The notes under the pieces: generated by a model
Seen by the model: only the letters and a program-made list of their open reading frames with translations
Told to the model about the DNA's origin: nothing
The model's database searches: none
Program-made: the position numbers and the translations under genes
Part shown: piece by piece, positions 45,218-60,122 of the stretch
How positions within the stretch are numbered: the stretch's first letter is position 1
Layout of the letters: each line of letters starts with the position of its first letter
NCBI GenBank assembly: GCA_013423385.1
Contig: BLZA01000032.1
Coordinates: 434,001-498,000 of the forward strand
DNA length: 64,000 nt
Source: Naganishia liquefaciens
Taxonomy: Eukaryota > Basidiomycota > Tremellomycetes > Filobasidiales > Filobasidiaceae
Reading direction: 5' to 3'

Positions 45218-47629
45218 ATGTCCAACGAAAAGCCACAAGAAGAGTCCTATCCGGCTCACACAGAGTACGGACAGGACGAAGACTCAATCCCCAAGTACCC
45301 GCCTCCCGAGCGTCTCCAGGGCGGCAAGTATCCCGAGCCGTACTTTACCAGCTTTGAACAGTACCAGGAAGAGTGGAAGAAGAGTGTCGGTCCCGAATCC
45401 GACGCCTGGTGGGCCGAGAAGGCGAGGGAGAACTTGTACTGGCACCGAGACTTCAAGACCGTTTCGGCCGGTACGTTTGCCAACGGCGATACCCAGTGGT
45501 TGTGAGTACGATTCTCCCATTGAATTGATCCGAGGATAGGAGGTGTTTTGATGGCTGACGCGGATCTTTCGGCAGCCCTGAAGGTGGACTGAACGCTGCT
45601 TACAACTGTGTGGATCGACATGCGTATGCCAACCCGGACAAGGTCGCCATCATCTACGAAGCCGATGAAGCGGGAGAATCGCGTGAAATCACCTATGGAG
45701 AATTGCTGCGTGAGGTCTGCAGGGTTGCCAACGTCTTGAAGAGCTGGGGTGTCAAGAAGGGTGATGCCGTGAGCATCTACTTGCCCATGACTTGGTAAGC
45801 TGGAAACCCACGGCGTCTGCGACTCGAGCTGAACCCTTGTCAGGCAATCCGCCGCTGCATTCCTCGCATGTGCACGAATCGGTGCCGTCCACTCGACCAT
45901 CTTTGCCGGATTTTCCGCGGAATCCCTGCGAGATCGTGCCAACGACTGTGGCTGCCGCGTCGTCATCACGTCCGACGAGGGAAAGCGAGGCGGCAAGACG
46001 ATTGCGACCAAGGCCATTGTGGATGCCGCGCTCAAGGAATGCCCAAAAGTTGAGCATGTGTTGGTGCTTAAGCGAACAGGGAACCAAGTTCCGATGACCG
46101 AGGGACGAGACAAGTGGTGGCACGAGGAGATTGCCAAGGTTCCGGCGTACTGTCCTCCCGAGATCATGAACTCTGAAGACCCCCTATTCATCCTCTACGT
46201 AAGTGCTTTAATCTTGCAGCCTTTCAGGCGCTGATCCGAGGGCTTTGCAGACTTCTGGCTCGACCGGCAAGCCCAAGGGTGTCGTCCACTCGACCGGTGG
46301 ATACCTTCTCGGTGCTCTCCTTACAGTCAAGTACATCTTTGATGTTCACCCCGAAGACAAGTTTGCATGCATGGCCGACATTGGATGGATCACCGGTCAC
46401 ACGTGAGTCCGTTGGTGAGATACAAGTACCGGTACCAATCGCCGCAATTCCAGGTACATTGTGTATGGTCCCTTGGCTTTGGGTTCGACTACCACGTTCT
46501 TCGAATCGACTCCTGTCTACCCTGACGCGTCCCGATACTGGCAGTTTGTCGACAAGCACAAGATTACGCAATTCTACACCGCTCCTACGGTAAGTTTCGA
46601 CAGCCTGCTATCCACAATCATGTCTGATCCTTTGGCAGGCCATCCGACTGCTGCGACGATTGGGTGAAGAATTTGTCAAGAAGCACGACCTGTCCAGCTT
46701 GCGTGTCATCGGCAGTGTAGGTGAACCCATTAACCCGGAAGCATGGCACTGGTACAACGACAACGTCGGACGAGGAAAATGTGCCATCGTGGACACATAC
46801 TGGATGACCGAAACCGGTTCGATCTGTATTACTCCTATTCCCGGTGCGACTACTACCAAGCCTGGATCCGCCACTTTCCCCTTTTTGGGCCACGATGTCT
46901 GCTTGTTGGACCCCACCAGCGGCAAGGTCTTGGAAGGAAACGACGTCGAGGGTGTTGTCGTCGGCAAGAAGCCCTGGCCGTCTTTGGCTCGAACCGTCTA
47001 CGGAGATCACGCTCGTTACATTGAAACCTACTTCAAGCCTTACCCCGGATACTTCTACTACGGCGACGGAGTCTCTCGAGATAACGAGGGCTACTACTGG
47101 GTCAAGGGTCGAGTCGACGACGTCATCAACGTGTCCGGTCACCGAATCAGTACCGCCGAAGTCGAAAGCGCCTTGGTTATTCACAACGGCGTCTCCGAAG
47201 CTGCTGTTGTCGGTGCTGCAGACGAGTTGACAGGTCAAGCCGTGTACGCATTTGTGACCACCAAGCCAAACTTTGAGCCCGGAGCGCCCGGAACTTTGGA
47301 AAAGGAATTGGCCATCCAGGTCCGAAAGGCGATCGGTCCGTTTGCTGCCCCCAAGAAGATTGTGAGTGTATTGTGCTAGTAGCTTGTAACGCGCTGACCT
47401 TTCTCTCCAGTACGTGATTGACGACATCTTGCCCAAGACGCGATCCGGCAAGATTATGCGACGTATCTTGCGAAAGATTGTAGCTGGAGAGGGCGACCAG
47501 CTGGGTGACCTGTCGACCTTGGCTGACCCGAGTGTCGTCGATGAGCGTGAGTGCTGGGTCGGTCTTTGTCTCAAGCAATAGCTAAACTCCTTTGCGGACA
47601 CAGTCAAGAAGATTGCTTCTCCGAAGTGA
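45218..47629 (+). CDS. ACS1: Acetyl-CoA synthetase
   Basis: AMP-forming acetate:CoA ligase that makes acetyl-CoA from acetate, ATP and CoA (cytosol and nucleus). The full family length is spread over eight exons. Landmarks: [20 protein letters not shown] (N-terminal), [41 protein letters not shown]-loop-like [20 protein letters not shown] (formed across an intron), [72 protein letters not shown], and the C-terminal [16 protein letters not shown], whose Lys is the acetylation-regulated catalytic residue. The last exon encodes only LKKIASPK. The start at 45218 is the only ATG giving the conserved charged N-terminus. Arginine is mostly CGA, consistent with high expression. Confidence 0.95.
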
Positions 47630-49416
47630 GACGGTTAGCCCGTCATGTTCAATACACAAGTCTCTTTTGCATAGTCGCATGACACGTCGCCTCATGTCCG
47701 TCATTCGCCTTTCAGATCTTTTTTCGAGTAAAACAATTCAGCACACAGCGCCGGCCAGTCTCCTGGGGATTCGGGCTAGTCAAAGTGCGATGTAAATGGG
47801 CCGCGGGATACCAGTGTCGATCGAGTCTGAACAATACCGCCAGCAATAGGTGTATCTGGACAGATCTCGACGGCTAGAATGAAGCGTCAATTGTATGGCT
47901 GTATAACGCCGCAAAGTGGGAAACAAGTCTATAGTCATGCATCTTTTCCCGCTGGGGGATGAAGCGAGAGGTGACTTTTCTTTCGCATCTGCTCGGACCC
48001 GGTTCTGGCGGGGCGCAGCTCGGTCGCTACCGGGTCAGCCGGTACAACCAGTATCGATCGAGTGAATGAGAGCTGAGTCGCCCCAACTTGCCCTACCGCT
48101 TCGCTACTCAGCTGCGCACATGCAGAACATATCTCAGAGAAAGCTTTGGATGGTGCGCACTTCGGAGCAGTATATCAGGCAGCATGATGGATCTGCGAAG
48201 GCTCTGCGAAGTAGACATGTGTTCGGTCGGCTTCTTGCTTCCGACTGGCGCCTGTCAGCGCAAACAGTCAGTAATACAGCTGTCATCAGGCAGTAGTCTG
48301 TCAGCGACTCTGGCTAAAGACAGAGTGAGGGGTGGTGCTGTTCAACTTGTTGTGGCGCTTGCAGTCCTCTGTAGAGATCGCCTTTGAAAATAAGAAACTG
48401 CAGGATGAACTCCGCATTGGTGCGACTGTCGGTGGACTTGTCGACGATCTCGACCTCGTCGATCTTGTCGGGTTTGAAGATGTCTCAGAACTCGCTTGGG
48501 GCAACTGTTTGTATTGCGTTCAAAATGCGGCTACAGTAACCTTCCCTTCTCTCTTGAACCCTTGCCAGCAGACTTATCGCAAGCTCTTTTGCCTCTCTTG
48601 CTCGAGCAAGCGGTAGCTTTTCCGACCTATGTGGCTGAGTTGGTGGCTGCCGGCATTCCAGAGCACATCTCAAACAAGTAGCTAAAAGCTCTGGTACAGC
48701 AGCTGCTAACCCTCAGCCATAAGCAAGCTTTCAAAGCAAAGCTGCGAGCGCAACGCCGTGGGGGCTCCCGTCAGAGCTCTCGTAAGTCACAAGGGATAAA
48801 ACCAGGTCGTTCCGTGATCTAAGCTGTATACTATGGCAAGATCCGCGGCTTTCCAGCTCGGTAGATTATTCAGCTACCGAAGCGGTCTCGAGACGCGTGG
48901 CACCTCTCGTCACCCAAGCTGTCATCCACGACGCCTCGAGAAAGCCGCGTGAGTTCTATGGATATTCTACACGAAAGCTTCCGAACACATTGCAATGCCA
49001 ATGTAATTTCTGGAGCTATTTCTGCTGACTCGATGAATCGCATCTGTCGGATTAGGTCTCTTCAATCAGATCAAACCCATCGCGTGGGCAACCCATCAGA
49101 CGGCTCATCAGGCCTGCTCATCAACCAGCTGCCCGATCAACCAGAGGCGCAGCGGGACAATGGCCGCCAAAACAAAAGCGAAAACGAGATGAAACGTCAG
49201 AACTGGTTTGATGGAGAAAGTGATGGCTTACGACTTCTGTCGTAAGCTCCCGTGTTCCGGAAGCGAAGAATTTACTTGGTGCCGTGATGAGGGATCAACA
49301 AGCAAGAGCTGTGTATGTCGAAGGTGATATATAGACAGGCCATGATCTGCTGGACCACTATACCGTTGTCCCCTATCTCTGTAGACACGTCGAGGCTCGC
49401 AAGTCATCCTTCCACC
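47630..49416. other. Intergenic with a coding-like relic
   Basis: 1.8 kb. The part from about 48100 to 48830 looks like decayed coding sequence and is listed separately. The remainder shows no gene, RNA or clear repeat. Confidence 0.5.
48100..48830 (+). pseudogene. Decayed coding relic of unknown family
   Basis: Several stretches read like protein in compatible frames: ISQRKLWMVRTSEQYIRQH, ENKKLQDELRIGATVGGL, ALLPLLLEQAVAFPTYVAEL and KAKLRAQRRGGSRQSSRKSQ. A plausible short intron (GTTTGT at about 48509 to TTGCCAG at about 48570) joins two of them. The whole is interrupted and has no clear start. The basic, Gln/Ser-rich end is reminiscent of proteins of repeated elements, but I cannot name a family and saw no terminal repeats. 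A host gene remnant is equally possible. Confidence 0.35.
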
Positions 49417-50213
49417 ATGTCCACCCAACCGCTGCTGCCACCCTTTCACTATGAATCGAAGCGAAAGTCATCAAGCGTCGTGACTGTTCGAAAGCTGCTT
49501 GCCGCCTTGCTCCTCGTCACCGCCGCCAACGTCTTTACGTTCACGCATCCTCAAACATCGGCGCGCTACATCGCCAAAGTACATCATAAAGTCGCAAAAT
49601 GGACATCTTTCCCCGCGATTGTTCGCCAATTCGTGCAGGACGGTGAATCAATGTCACGCCCACCATCACGAGTGCAGGACCCGTCCTACGTATGGGTTTC
49701 ATCCGGCAGGACCCTGCCTCTCGCTCCAGAGCCGGGAATCGATCCGGTGAACGCAGGATTTGAAGAGCCCTTACCGGCACGGCGCATAACGGGTGCACCG
49801 GGATCCGATCTTTGGACGCAAGAGGATGTCGATGAGGATTTAGAGACTATCTTTGACGTAGAAGAGTTCACCGCAAGCAATGAAGTTCGGTGAGTAAGCT
49901 GGATCTAACGCGGCGATTCGGGCTGACATTACCTCGCACAGAGCACCTCTGGCGTGGAGGATGACACAAGAAGAGAGCGAAGCAGAATCTGACTCCGATC
50001 GGTATGTCCGCTCTCGCAGACTTTCCATGCTCGGAACATCCTTGACACTGCCCATCTTGCAGACCAGCGATGACTTGGGACGAGATCACGCAGACTGTGG
50101 AAGAATATGCGCCCACGGAGGATGAACCGGAGCCTCTGACAGGGGAAGCACTCTGGCAGTTCATCGAGGAGAGGATCGATTGGGATCTGAGGCATGCAGG
50201 CGAATCTCCATAG
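49417..50213 (+). CDS. Hypothetical single-pass membrane protein with acidic tail
   Basis: About 227 residues from three exons (49417-49889, 49942-50001, 50063-50213), all joined by clean GTGAGT/GTATGT donors. The N-terminus is short and basic (HYESKRKSSSVVTVRK), followed by one hydrophobic helix (LLAALLLVTAANVFTFTH), giving a probable type II signal anchor. The lumenal part is polar, Pro-rich and increasingly acidic (DVDEDLETIFDVEEF, MTQEESEAESDSDR, QTVEEYAPTEDEPEPL) and ends WQFIEERIDWDLRHAGESP. I recognise no family. An upstream in-frame ATG-like start would add about 34 residues, but the one at 49417 puts the anchor in the usual place. Confidence 0.65.
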
Positions 50214-52489
50214 ATGGTTTATCGGTATCGCTTATATGTCAGGTGACTATATCCGAGAACAAACGAATCATGGGGGCTGACTAGCTTGACCACTTTTCAA
50301 AATTAGGTTGTATATAGGTTGTATGATCACCGACAAAAGGATGTATTCAGGCTTGAGGCCATGTATCAATATGTCTTGGATAGAGCTGTCAAGGGCGTCT
50401 TCGCCGATTCCGTACGTCAAAGTGCGAAGAAGCACCATCGAGTAACGGAACTTGTGAAGCGGTGTTCGAATAAGGTTCTGTGCTTTCGCCAGTGGAACAT
50501 TTTCAGCGTGGAGTGACCTGATCGTCCACGTCCTCTCCCCTACGAAAGCAGGAAGGCTCTGGCTATGCTCACACCTCTCCGTCCGAAGTTTGTGCTTAAT
50601 CACTCAAGTCTGCCTCCATTTCAAAAAGCCATTCAGCAATGGTTGAAACGGTGGTTCAGACTGGCGTACAGCTGCGACGCAAGATCCCTAGCAAAAGGCT
50701 CCTGGACTTCGTGCGTGAAGGAAAAGGCGGTGTTTCTCGGGAAGCGAACGGCGCGCCGAGTACCTTGCATGCAATCCGACCATGTCGCGTTGGTAATTCG
50801 ATGCCTCGCGGCGATACGTTTGCGCTCATTGGCGAGCCGTCCGTTTCTCGCCACATGCAATGAGGCAGCGGTAAAAGCGGTCAAGTCTCGCATACAACGA
50901 CCTTCTCGTCTCATGCACGTTGAGAAGTCGTGCACAGTCCTCTGAGCCGATATGAGGTGGCCAGGCTGTTTGTCGCAACCCACTGGCAAAATCGAAGAGC
51001 TGACTATAGTTGTTCGGCTCGCATCGAAGGACGGATGAATTTTCTCATTGGACTGGTAAGGCTGCGTTGGCAAAACACCATGCTGCTAAGGAATGGCTCG
51101 CCTAAGCAACCAGGATGTGGTATCATGCTGGATGCCTGAAAAGGTTGGTCCAAAGCTTGGTCGCAAACAAGGTGACTGAGCGGTGTTCGACTCTCAGGTA
51201 AAGCTCGATGTCATACTTCACGTTCACGGTTTGCGGAAGCTCACCGCACACCTTACCTCTTCTTCTGATAATTGGGAGATCTAAGCAGAAGTCTCGAGAG
51301 TCTGTGCAATAGCCCCGAGAGGGAGTCATCCGGCCAGATAGCATGCTTTCCTCTAGTCGCAAAGATGGAAATCTTTGGAAATTTTAACCATAAGAACAGG
51401 ATGTACTACGTCCGCCCGGGCGGACGTGATCGTGCTTCGGCTTTGCGGGCGCCCAACCTATTTCAATTGTATCTCTCTGGATTGGAATACTAATGAGGAG
51501 GAAGTAGACCGACTTCTTGCCAGCAGGGCGGACGAGGAGATCGCGGATACACGACACACGAGCGTTCGTACCGGTACTATACCATCCCTTCGTTGACCTA
51601 GCTGTTACGCCAAAACTGTATAATACGTGGCACGCATGGTTGTCCCGAATGCATTGCAAGATAGCAAGCCGAGCTGTCGGAGCGCGGGAGGTCAGCGTGA
51701 ATAGACAATCACATGCTCAAATGACATCAAGAGACGGGAAATGCGACTGTCTTGAAATTCGCGACACGTCATTTCAACTCTCGGGAACGTCAGAACGGCG
51801 CAAATCGGGCTTACCGGAACATATACCCAGTCTCGCTCAGAAATGCCCCTTTGGCCGGGAGTAGCAGGGATTCCGTGCGCCCGGGAAAACCGCTGCGAGT
51901 TGAGTTCTGCTGTAGCCGGCGGATATGGTCCGTCCCGAACGAGAGGAGGGTATAGTGAAATGGAGATACATCTTCCTTGAACATGTTGGTATAGCTTCTC
52001 ATACATGCTGGTTTGCCATTCGTTGCATTTCCTTCTTTCTAGCAAAAGCATTCTTCTGGGGAAGAGGGGGAAGCTTAGCGCAGATAACGTCCGGTTTCGC
52101 GTCGCAAAAAGGCGCACTCTGCGAGCAGATTTCGGGTCTGGCGAGGTCAAGAAGTCTTGTCGATACGTGACCGGCTCAAGTCGGCGATAAACCCTACGGG
52201 ACATTGTTCTACCACCCTGCCCGCTGTCTACTGCGAGGTCACATGTTGTCAATAATGTATTCAGGCTGGCGCGAGTCCGAGCGTAACCCGACCAGACCAG
52301 AAAGCAATTGTCGAAATGCTGAGGTGTCATTTTGCGCTTGATCCGCATCCGCTGACTGCCATGACTCACGCCGAGCGGTGACCTCCCATTGGGGGTGTCA
52401 GCGCGACCGGCCATGCCATCGACTATATCTGGCTTCGAGTGTTTTGTCTGCTGTAACACATACCGCTTGCTTCCATATCTATCATCACA
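50214..52489. other. Intergenic, enolase promoter side
   Basis: 2.3 kb without a supported gene. It contains an unusually long minus-strand open frame (51692-52576, listed separately) and a 75-codon plus-strand frame at 50639-50863 that reads protein-like but matches nothing known to me. A TATATC element lies about 55 bases before the enolase ATG. Confidence 0.45.
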
Positions 52490-54147
<1,658 letters not shown>

Positions 54148-54708
54148 AGCGTTCCGAGAGACGCCCTCGGTATAGACGTATAGAGGAGTTCGCAGATGGA
54201 AAGTTGTATGCTTTTGCGTTTTTCTGGGACACCAACATGAAAAAGGATCTGCCCTAGGCTGTTGCAGTCATTTTGAACTGGCGCTGGCGATCGGGTTGCC
54301 CGTGGGTTGGGAGCACGCATAAGCGCCTGAATCCTGTGAAAACGTAGGTAAAAGATCAACGAGTCGGGGCAGTCGACCTTTATTACGCAGAGACCTGAAG
54401 GATAGATTGTGACTCCCAAATGAACGCTGACGGGCGACCGATGCGACCGTGCATACATGCCATGACCGACGCACAACCTATGCTACACCTGTCCTCCCCT
54501 GCCTGCAGCCTGCAGCTTGCCGCAAGCGTAAAAACCTGAATTTCCCGACATACCCCCCTCTCAGCCCTAAATGAACCCAAACTGACTTACCTAATCCGAA
54601 GCCGGTCGATCGCGGCCGGTTGATTGGGCTGCCTGCCGTGCCATGCTTGTTATGATTGTGCACCGGGACCCCTCCTGTCCAGCCTATTTCCGTGACAGCG
54701 CGCGCAAC
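54148..54708. other. Intergenic between enolase and SNF5
   Basis: About 560 bases holding the enolase 3' end and SNF5 promoter. No additional gene or repeat was seen. Confidence 0.55.
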
Positions 54709-54954
54709 ATGAATACGGGGACGCACAGCGGAGGGTTCGGAGGGCAGGGTCAGGGCATGGTGAGTCGAAGCTCCGGCGCCAGCGCCGACGTGAGAGCTAA
54801 TCTCGTGTGTGCGTACGCGCGCCGCGCAGCCATTCGACCAGTTCGGCTTGACGTCCCAGCCCGGCTCGAGCGTCAACTTGAACAACGGCAACGGCAATGC
54901 GCAAGCTGCGATGCAGATGATGGCTCTGCAGCAGCGACAGCAACAGCAGCAGCT

Positions 54955-54989
<35 letters not shown>

Positions 54990-55577
54990 GGAGCGCCTCG
55001 ATTGCAAGCACGACGGATAATGCACAAAACTCCGGGACGAATCCTAGTGCCATGGATCAGCTCACCCAAATGTCCATGTTTCTCCAGTCGGGCCTCGCCA
55101 CTGAAGCTCAAGCTCAGCAGATACGACAAAGAATCGCCCAGGTCCTGGTCCAGCAGCAAGCTCAGCAACAGGCTCAACAGAATTTACGGTCGCAAACGCC
55201 GGCACAGGGAATGCCGTTCTGGAATAATACGCAAGCTTCCGATACCTCGCAGCAGCAATTGGAGACACAGTGGATTCAGCAATCCCTCCGGAATCAGCAA
55301 AACCAGCAGGCTTCCGCGCAGGCTCAGGCTCTGGCGCAGGCGAGAGCGCAAGTGGGAACCCCGTCGGCACAGAATATGGGAATGGGTCAGCTCCCTGGGA
55401 CCAACCCAACGAGACCGGGTCAGTTGGATGCGGCCGGGATGTCGATGGGTCCACCGATGGGATACGGGAATATCGGAAATAGTGCCAATGGAATGCAGGG
55501 TGGCTTTCCCGGGCAGATGGGCAATCAGGGGATGCCGTGGAATCAGCCGTTTCAGCAACAACAGCAACAACAGCAGC

Positions 55578-55617
<40 letters not shown>

Positions 55618-58600
55618 GCAGCAGCAGCAAATGCAGAACAGTCCGCTGAGCCAGATGCAGGGTATGAATCCGCAAGCATTTCAGCAACAAATACAGACGC
55701 CACAGCATTCGCATCAGCTTTCCACGTCGCAGACCGCCGCAACGCCAACGTCGGTGGGTCGCATGTCGGTTCCACCTCGTCCTACGTCGGCTGCGAGTCA
55801 GCAGTCTCAATTTTCCACGGCGCCTCAGCAACCCACGATGGGTACGCCGACGCCAGCGGCTATGCCCAAGCTTGGCATGAATCCGCAGAACCCGAACCCG
55901 CAACAGAACAGCCAGAGCGCGATGCACATGGGCATGATGCAGCAAGGACAATATGGAAATATCGGAATGGGCCTCGGGATGGGCTTGCCGAGCGGCATGC
56001 AGAGGCAGCCTTCGCAGACCATGCAGCAGCAATTCCAACAGGCGCAATTTCAGCAGGGACAGAGGCTGCATCCCATGGGGATGAATACGACGTCGAGTCC
56101 GAGTCAGGCACAGGGAGGATCGCCGTTCCTTGGCATGCCACCTCATCCGACCTCGGGTCAGTCGCCTGGCAACGCCCAGACAGCGAATCCGCAAGCGGCA
56201 TTCGGCTTCAATCCTGCCATGGGTCCGCCGCAGACGTTTCAAGGCGTGCAGAACATGATGCCTGGACCACCGCAGGAACCGGCGAGTACACCAACGCCGA
56301 CGCTTGGCAAGCGCAAGATGCCCGGATCAGATGTGGCCGATGGTTCGCGCGAACAGAGTGTTCTCGGTGACACGCCGGGCAAAGATCCAGGAAAGCCCGG
56401 ACCGGGACGTCCGCGCAAGAAGAAAGACGAGAAGCCGCCCAAGGTGACGAAAGCACAGCAAAAGCAGATGGAAAAGGAGCAAAAGGATCGGGAGACCGTG
56501 ACAGCGCAAGGAGGCCAGCTACCGATGCCAACGGAACAGGCGAATGGAGGGCCGACTGTATCGCAGGCGCAGCCGGCGGCTCCAGCAGACCCCACAAGGA
56601 GTATCCCAAATATGCAAAATCCGGCTGCCATGTTGGCCGCTTTTCAACAGCAGAGAGGGTTTCCCTTTGATCCGCGGCTTTCCATCTACGTCAAGGCCGC
56701 CATACAAAATCCTCCGTCGTATGACTCGATCATCCGGCAGAACCCTCAGATCGAGGCACAGCTCAGCAAGGCGATCGCCATGGTCCGGTCCGGCCAGGTG
56801 ACGCCCGAGATGGTCAACAACATGATCAAGTTTACGACGGCCATGGCTCAGTTCCAGCAGCAAAAATCGATGCAGCAGCGTCAACAAATGCAGCGGACCT
56901 CGCAATCCAGTCAGCCTCCGGCCACGCCCCAGGCGGAAATAGCCCAGATGCCCGGTTCCATGCCGCCACCGGCGCCGCGTCGAGAGTCGCAGGTTGGTGT
57001 CGAGGCACCAGTGCCCGCTACTGCTCCGCAACAAGGCGCCAGCGAGTTTCCAGGATTGCCCAGAGAGCCGCCCGCGCCCCCACCCGTGTCCTCCGCTCCT
57101 CCGCCGATGGAGGAATGGCAACGCTATCTACCCAACCTAGCTCGCCTGACATCTATTGCACCTTTACCGCAGGATGTCGATGAATGCGTCGATCCGACTT
57201 TCCGAGGTGTCCTTCCCGAATTGACCGAGCAGCAGCTCGAGCAGTGCCGCGTATGGCTCGATAAGGACATCGAGTATACGCGCACTCTCGAGGCACATCG
57301 CACGCGAATGACGGCCATGACTGGTGAATGGCTAGAAAAGGGCGTGCGTCCGGCGTGGTGGCAAACGGATTTGCGTGCCGAAAAATCAGTGCCTGTTGAG
57401 CGCATGTCGATTGTATGGCCGATCGAAAAGACGGCGAGTCGAAAGCATAAGCGACCACAAAAGGGACGTGTGGCAAAGTCCATGGCTGAGTATTAGTAAG
57501 TACCTCGTTATCTCTCCAAACCGGCGCTTACCTGGTCCCAGCACGAAAGCCGAGGCTAAGGCAGCCGACGTTCCCGAGCGATTAGTGCCCATCCGCTTGG
57601 ACATGGAAATTACGGAGCCGAATGAGGAATCCAGGCGGTATCGAGATACGTTTCTGTGGAATGCGGCAGGTACGTGCTATCCCCAATCAGAGGCAAAACT
57701 GACGTTTCTACAGACTCTTCCGCCAAGCTGGACAAGTTTGTCGAAACGATATGTGAAGACTTTCAGATTCGCCCAGAGAGACATAAGGACAAGATCCGCT
57801 TAGCCATTGAAGAGCAGATCAAACAGGGAGACTTTCTTTCCGCGCTGCCGGCGGATGAGGAGCAAAGTGGCCTGTCTACCGAAGACCTTGAGTGGTGGAG
57901 ACAGCGGCGTCCGACAGCGTCCGACAGTCGGACGTCGCTTGACCTAATCGAGGAGGAGGTGTTGAATGACAACGAGTCGGATGACGACCTGGATGAGCGT
58001 CCGGAGACGGTAGACACGCTGATGGCCGAATTCCAAGATCAGGCTCTCCCCGAAGATCTGCGTATCAAGATACAGGTGAGTTGTCAAGCGCGAGATAGAC
58101 GGCGCCTGACAACTCGCTAGCTTGACATCGTGTCTGGATCTATGCATCTGAGCGACACCTTCGAGTGGGAGTTGACTTCAACGGTAACGCCTGAAGAGTT
58201 TGCCGAGGTATATGCTGCGGATCTCGGATTGAATGGGGAGTTCAAGTATGTGGCGAGCTTGTACTAGACCTGCTTTTGCTTACAATTCCACAGAACCGCC
58301 ATTGCGCACGATATCCGCGAACAGGTATACCTATACCTCAAGAGTCTGACCCTGCTCGGCTACGGGTTTGATGGGAGTGCCGTCACCGACATTGATATCA
58401 AGCAAGAATTCCTGCCTGCCTTGACGGACGTCGTGAGACGAGACGAAAATACGATTGCGCAGTACACTCCCTTCTTGGTAGACGTAACTGAAGCCGATAT
58501 TGAAAGGCTAGAGACGGAACGTGAAAGGATTACCACCAAGAAAAAGCGGGCAACACGAGGGCGACGAGGCGTTGTTTTGCCAGACCGAGAACCGATTCGT

Positions 58601-59906
58601 ACCGTCCGTATGAGAATCGGCGGCGAGGTGGACGATCTCGGCAGACCGCTCGCGCGCGTGAGCGGCCCACGTGAGCCGTTTGTCGTGCGGCCGGCAATAC
58701 CGAGGCGACCTCCTCCCAGTTCTCGACGTGCAGCCGCAGTGGCCGCACGGGCCAACATTACTGAAATGTCCAACACCGATCTCGACGACCGCTTTGACGC
58801 TCCGCCACCATCATCTCCCGCCTCTCGAATCAAGCGAGCGCGGGTGGGTACTGCCACGCCCGCTCCGGCTCGAGAAGATACGCCCAGCGGCTTGGCCCGC
58901 CTTTCCAGTCGGATTTCCGAAAGTGTAGTAACAAAAGAGGAGAGAATGTCTCTCCCGCTTGAAGAGCAACCCGAGACAGAGGAAACCAGTGACATTCGTC
59001 TTGGTTCCAGCGGAAATACGTGGAAATGCTCGTCGTGCGGCCGACCTGAAAGCAATCTCAAGGGGTTGCACAAGGCTGCGGGACCCGATGGCCCTGGTAC
59101 AGTTTGCTCCTCCTGTGGTAAGTCGCCTTCCGGGAGGCGGAGCATCGGCTGACCATATCCTAGCCGAGCAACTGGACGGACAGCGCCCAATCACTGCGGA
59201 AGCCGCCGTCAAGCCATCGGGATCCCGATCGAGAGACGAATCCCCTGCTCCGTTTCCCGATGTTGCCTCTCCAGAGTCAACGTCTTCCTCTTCCGGAGAC
59301 GGCTTTCTTTCCGTGGGCCGTTCCAAGCTTTCCCAGAAGCGCTCGAATACGCATTCAAAATTGCAGACACCGCTCGCACAAGCGACGAAACCTTTGCCTG
59401 TCACGCCGGATGCATCGACCCGTCCTGGGGCGGGCAGGGTATCGGAATCTCCAGCCAAAACAACGCCAGTCTTAGCCTCCCTCGGAATACCTTCTACGCG
59501 ACCTGTGGCGCAGCGCGCGGCTTCCCATCAACCGGTAAGTATCATTCCTGTGCATCTTGTCCGCAGCTGACAGTCCACAGCCTGAGCCGGCTTGGCTTGC
59601 CACGCTGCTGGCCAGACTCAGGGAAGAGAAACCGCGTGAACGCATACAAGCCTTGTACAAAGGTCCACCTAATCCGACGCCAGGGGTCTCCGTGACAGAA
59701 GCCGAGTGTTGGCGGATTAAATGTCTCGACTGGTATGTACTTGCGTGCACTCAAGCAGCCGCCGCTCATTATTCCCTTATAGTCAAGGCAAGATCTACTC
59801 GCTCGGACCAGGAGAAACCCTTCAGAATTTCGAAAAGCATCTTCGCAACAAGCAGCATCTTGCAAACGTGGACGCCAGAATGAACGCCACAAAGCCCACG
59901 GCATAG
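54709..59906 (+). CDS. SNF5: SWI/SNF chromatin remodelling subunit SNF5 (SMARCB1)
   Basis: Core subunit of the nuclear SWI/SNF remodeller. The 51-base exon 1 encodes MNTGTHSGGFGGQGQGM. A very long exon (54830-57495) encodes a Gln-rich region with two poly-Gln runs and an AT-hook-like GRPRKKK. Near its end is the conserved WQRYLPNLARLTSIAPLPQD. The SNF5 domain follows over several exons: RLVPIRLDMEITEPN, YRDTFLWN, FVETICEDFQIRPERHKDKI, LDIVSGSMHLSDTFEWEL, VTPEEFAEVYAADLGLNGEF and IREQVYLYLKSLTLLGYGF. It continues with a GATA-like finger (WKCSSCGRPESN ... GPDGPGTVCSSC) and ends with a C2H2-like unit (CLDCQGKIYSLGPGETLQNF then HLRNKQH). All introns (for example 57496-57540, 58076-58121) keep frame to the stop at 59904-59906. 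Gene and protein (roughly 1,580 residues) are long for the family because of the Gln-rich part. Confidence 0.93.
55552..55630. repeat. SNF5: CAA/CAG repeat encoding poly-Gln in SNF5
   Basis: About 26 consecutive CAA or CAG codons. A shorter interrupted run lies at about 54931-54988. Mixed CAA/CAG use would make the tract more stable than a pure repeat. Length differences between strains are likely but not shown. Confidence 0.9.
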
Positions 59907-60122
59907 GAGCCGAGCAGCTGCCACGGGCGTGCCTCAAAAACCTCGTTGTAAAAGGCGGGAAATGGAATAGCATAATTTGTACCAGTTCCGGTGCACGAGA
60001 GCCCGCATTGAAAAAACTGGTTTTGAACACTGAACCTCGTCCGATACATGGTGCAACAGAATACAACAAGGCATTTGAGCAGGAATCCCGATTCTGAACG
60101 GGTCGATCGTTGTCGTTGGCGA

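Noticed and set aside
55184-56242. 352-codon minus-strand frame with a poly-Leu run
   Set aside because: Antisense of the SNF5 Gln-rich exon; the Leu run is the complement of the CAG/CAA tract.
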